DNA from: SXOA01 sp964444865
Lineage (GTDB): Bacteria; Planctomycetota; Planctomycetia; Pirellulales; Pirellulaceae
Assembly: GCA_964444865.1 (NCBI GenBank)
Contig: CAYUJE010000342.1
Location: 1 to 6,618, forward strand
Reading direction: 5' to 3'
DNA: 6,618 nt
Part shown: one piece after another, positions 6,205 through 6,618 of the stretch
Layout: the number at the start of each line of letters is the position of its first letter
Position numbering within the stretch: the stretch's first letter is position 1
Program-made: the position numbers and the translations under genes
The notes under the pieces: model-generated
Database searches by the model: none
Told to the model about the DNA's origin: nothing
What the model saw: the letters and a program-made list of their open reading frames with translations, nothing else

Positions 6205-6618
6205 ATGGATAAGCCCGAATCGTCGGATAGTCAGAAGCAAATTCTGTTTTGGGGCTGCTTTATCGCGCTCATCACCACGGCTTTTGCGTTCGTGGGACGC
6301 ATGTTTCTTATCGATGTCTGGAAAGCGGACTTCGGACTGGATGAAGCCCAGGCGGGTCGTCTCAGCGGCATCGGCATCTGGCCGTTTGCTTTCAGCATTA
6401 TCTTGTTCAGCCTCTTTATTGATCAGATCGGCTACAAGACGGCGATGATCTTTGCTTTCGTCGGCCATATCGTCTGGACCATCATGGCGGTCTCCGCCTA
6501 TTTCGTCTCCGACAAAGCGACCGGCTTTCAACTTCTCTATTGGGGCAGCCTTGTTTGCGCCCTGGGCAACGGTGCCGTGGAAGCATTCATCAATCCCGTC
6601 GTCGCGACGATGTTCAGC
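6205..6618 (+). CDS. MFS transporter, N-terminal 138 residues (cut by window end)
   Basis: An open frame from ATG 6205 runs to the last base of the window without a stop. It encodes the first third of an inner-membrane major facilitator superfamily carrier, a family of usually 400-450 residues with 12 helices. A short polar N-terminus (MDKPESSDSQKQ) is followed by four likely membrane helices at about 14-36, 54-72, 79-101 and 108-130. The loop between helices 2 and 3 reads DQIGYKTAM (73-81), matching the D-x-x-G-R/Y-K half of the MFS signature motif A and placing this loop in the cytoplasm. Helix 4 ends with LGNGAVEAFINP at 120-131, a glycine-rich pattern whose exposed Glu and Asn may line the substrate path (inference). 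The substrate cannot be named from this fragment. A ribosome site and a candidate promoter lie just upstream, so the gene is probably transcribed separately from the DUF1501 gene 211 bp before it. Confidence 0.85.
   Translation, partial: MDKPESSDSQKQILFWGCFIALITTAFAFVGRMFLIDVWKADFGLDEAQAGRLSGIGIWPFAFSIILFSLFIDQIGYKTAMIFAFVGHIVWTIMAVSAYFVSDKATGFQLLYWGSLVCALGNGAVEAFINPVVATMFS

Overview
The window looks like chromosomal DNA from a planctomycete (Planctomycetota, probably the Pirellulales/Planctomycetia group). The strongest evidence is a tandem pair of secreted proteins typical of that phylum: a cytochrome-type protein with PSCyt1, DUF1549 and DUF1553 domains, followed 9 bp later by a DUF1501 protein with a twin-arginine export signal. 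The DNA is GC-rich, uses GTG starts, and all four genes lie on the + strand. The assignment rests on remembered family patterns, not on a search.

Layout. Bases 1-118 are a leader with no confident gene and a small inverted repeat. Bases 119-1357 encode a complete CbiE-CbiT (CobL-type) methyltransferase/decarboxylase of cobalamin synthesis. After a 49 bp gap with a good Shine-Dalgarno sequence, 1407-4448 encodes the large PSCyt1-DUF1549-DUF1553 protein, which has two CxxCH haem-type motifs and a discoidin-like insert. Bases 4458-5993 encode the DUF1501 protein. A 211 bp intergenic region (5994-6204) carries a GC-rich hairpin just after the stop codon and a plausible sigma-70-type promoter. Bases 6205-6618 are the first 138 residues of a major facilitator superfamily (MFS) transporter that runs off the window edge.

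How the genes relate. The cytochrome-like and DUF1501 genes are almost certainly one transcription unit whose products work outside the cytoplasm. Such pairs occur many times in planctomycete genomes and their biochemical role is not established. The cobalamin gene is cytoplasmic and probably a neighbour by chance. The MFS gene seems to have its own promoter.

I found no mobile element, CRISPR array, RNA gene or clearly new defence or metabolic system. The points most worth a second look are: the CbiE half carries ATQ where the classic S-x-HGR motif is expected; the discoidin-like insert has its usual N-terminal motif after its core instead of before it; a haem-type motif sits inside DUF1549; and a 16 bp tandem repeat, not a multiple of three, lies in the linker of the DUF1501 gene.
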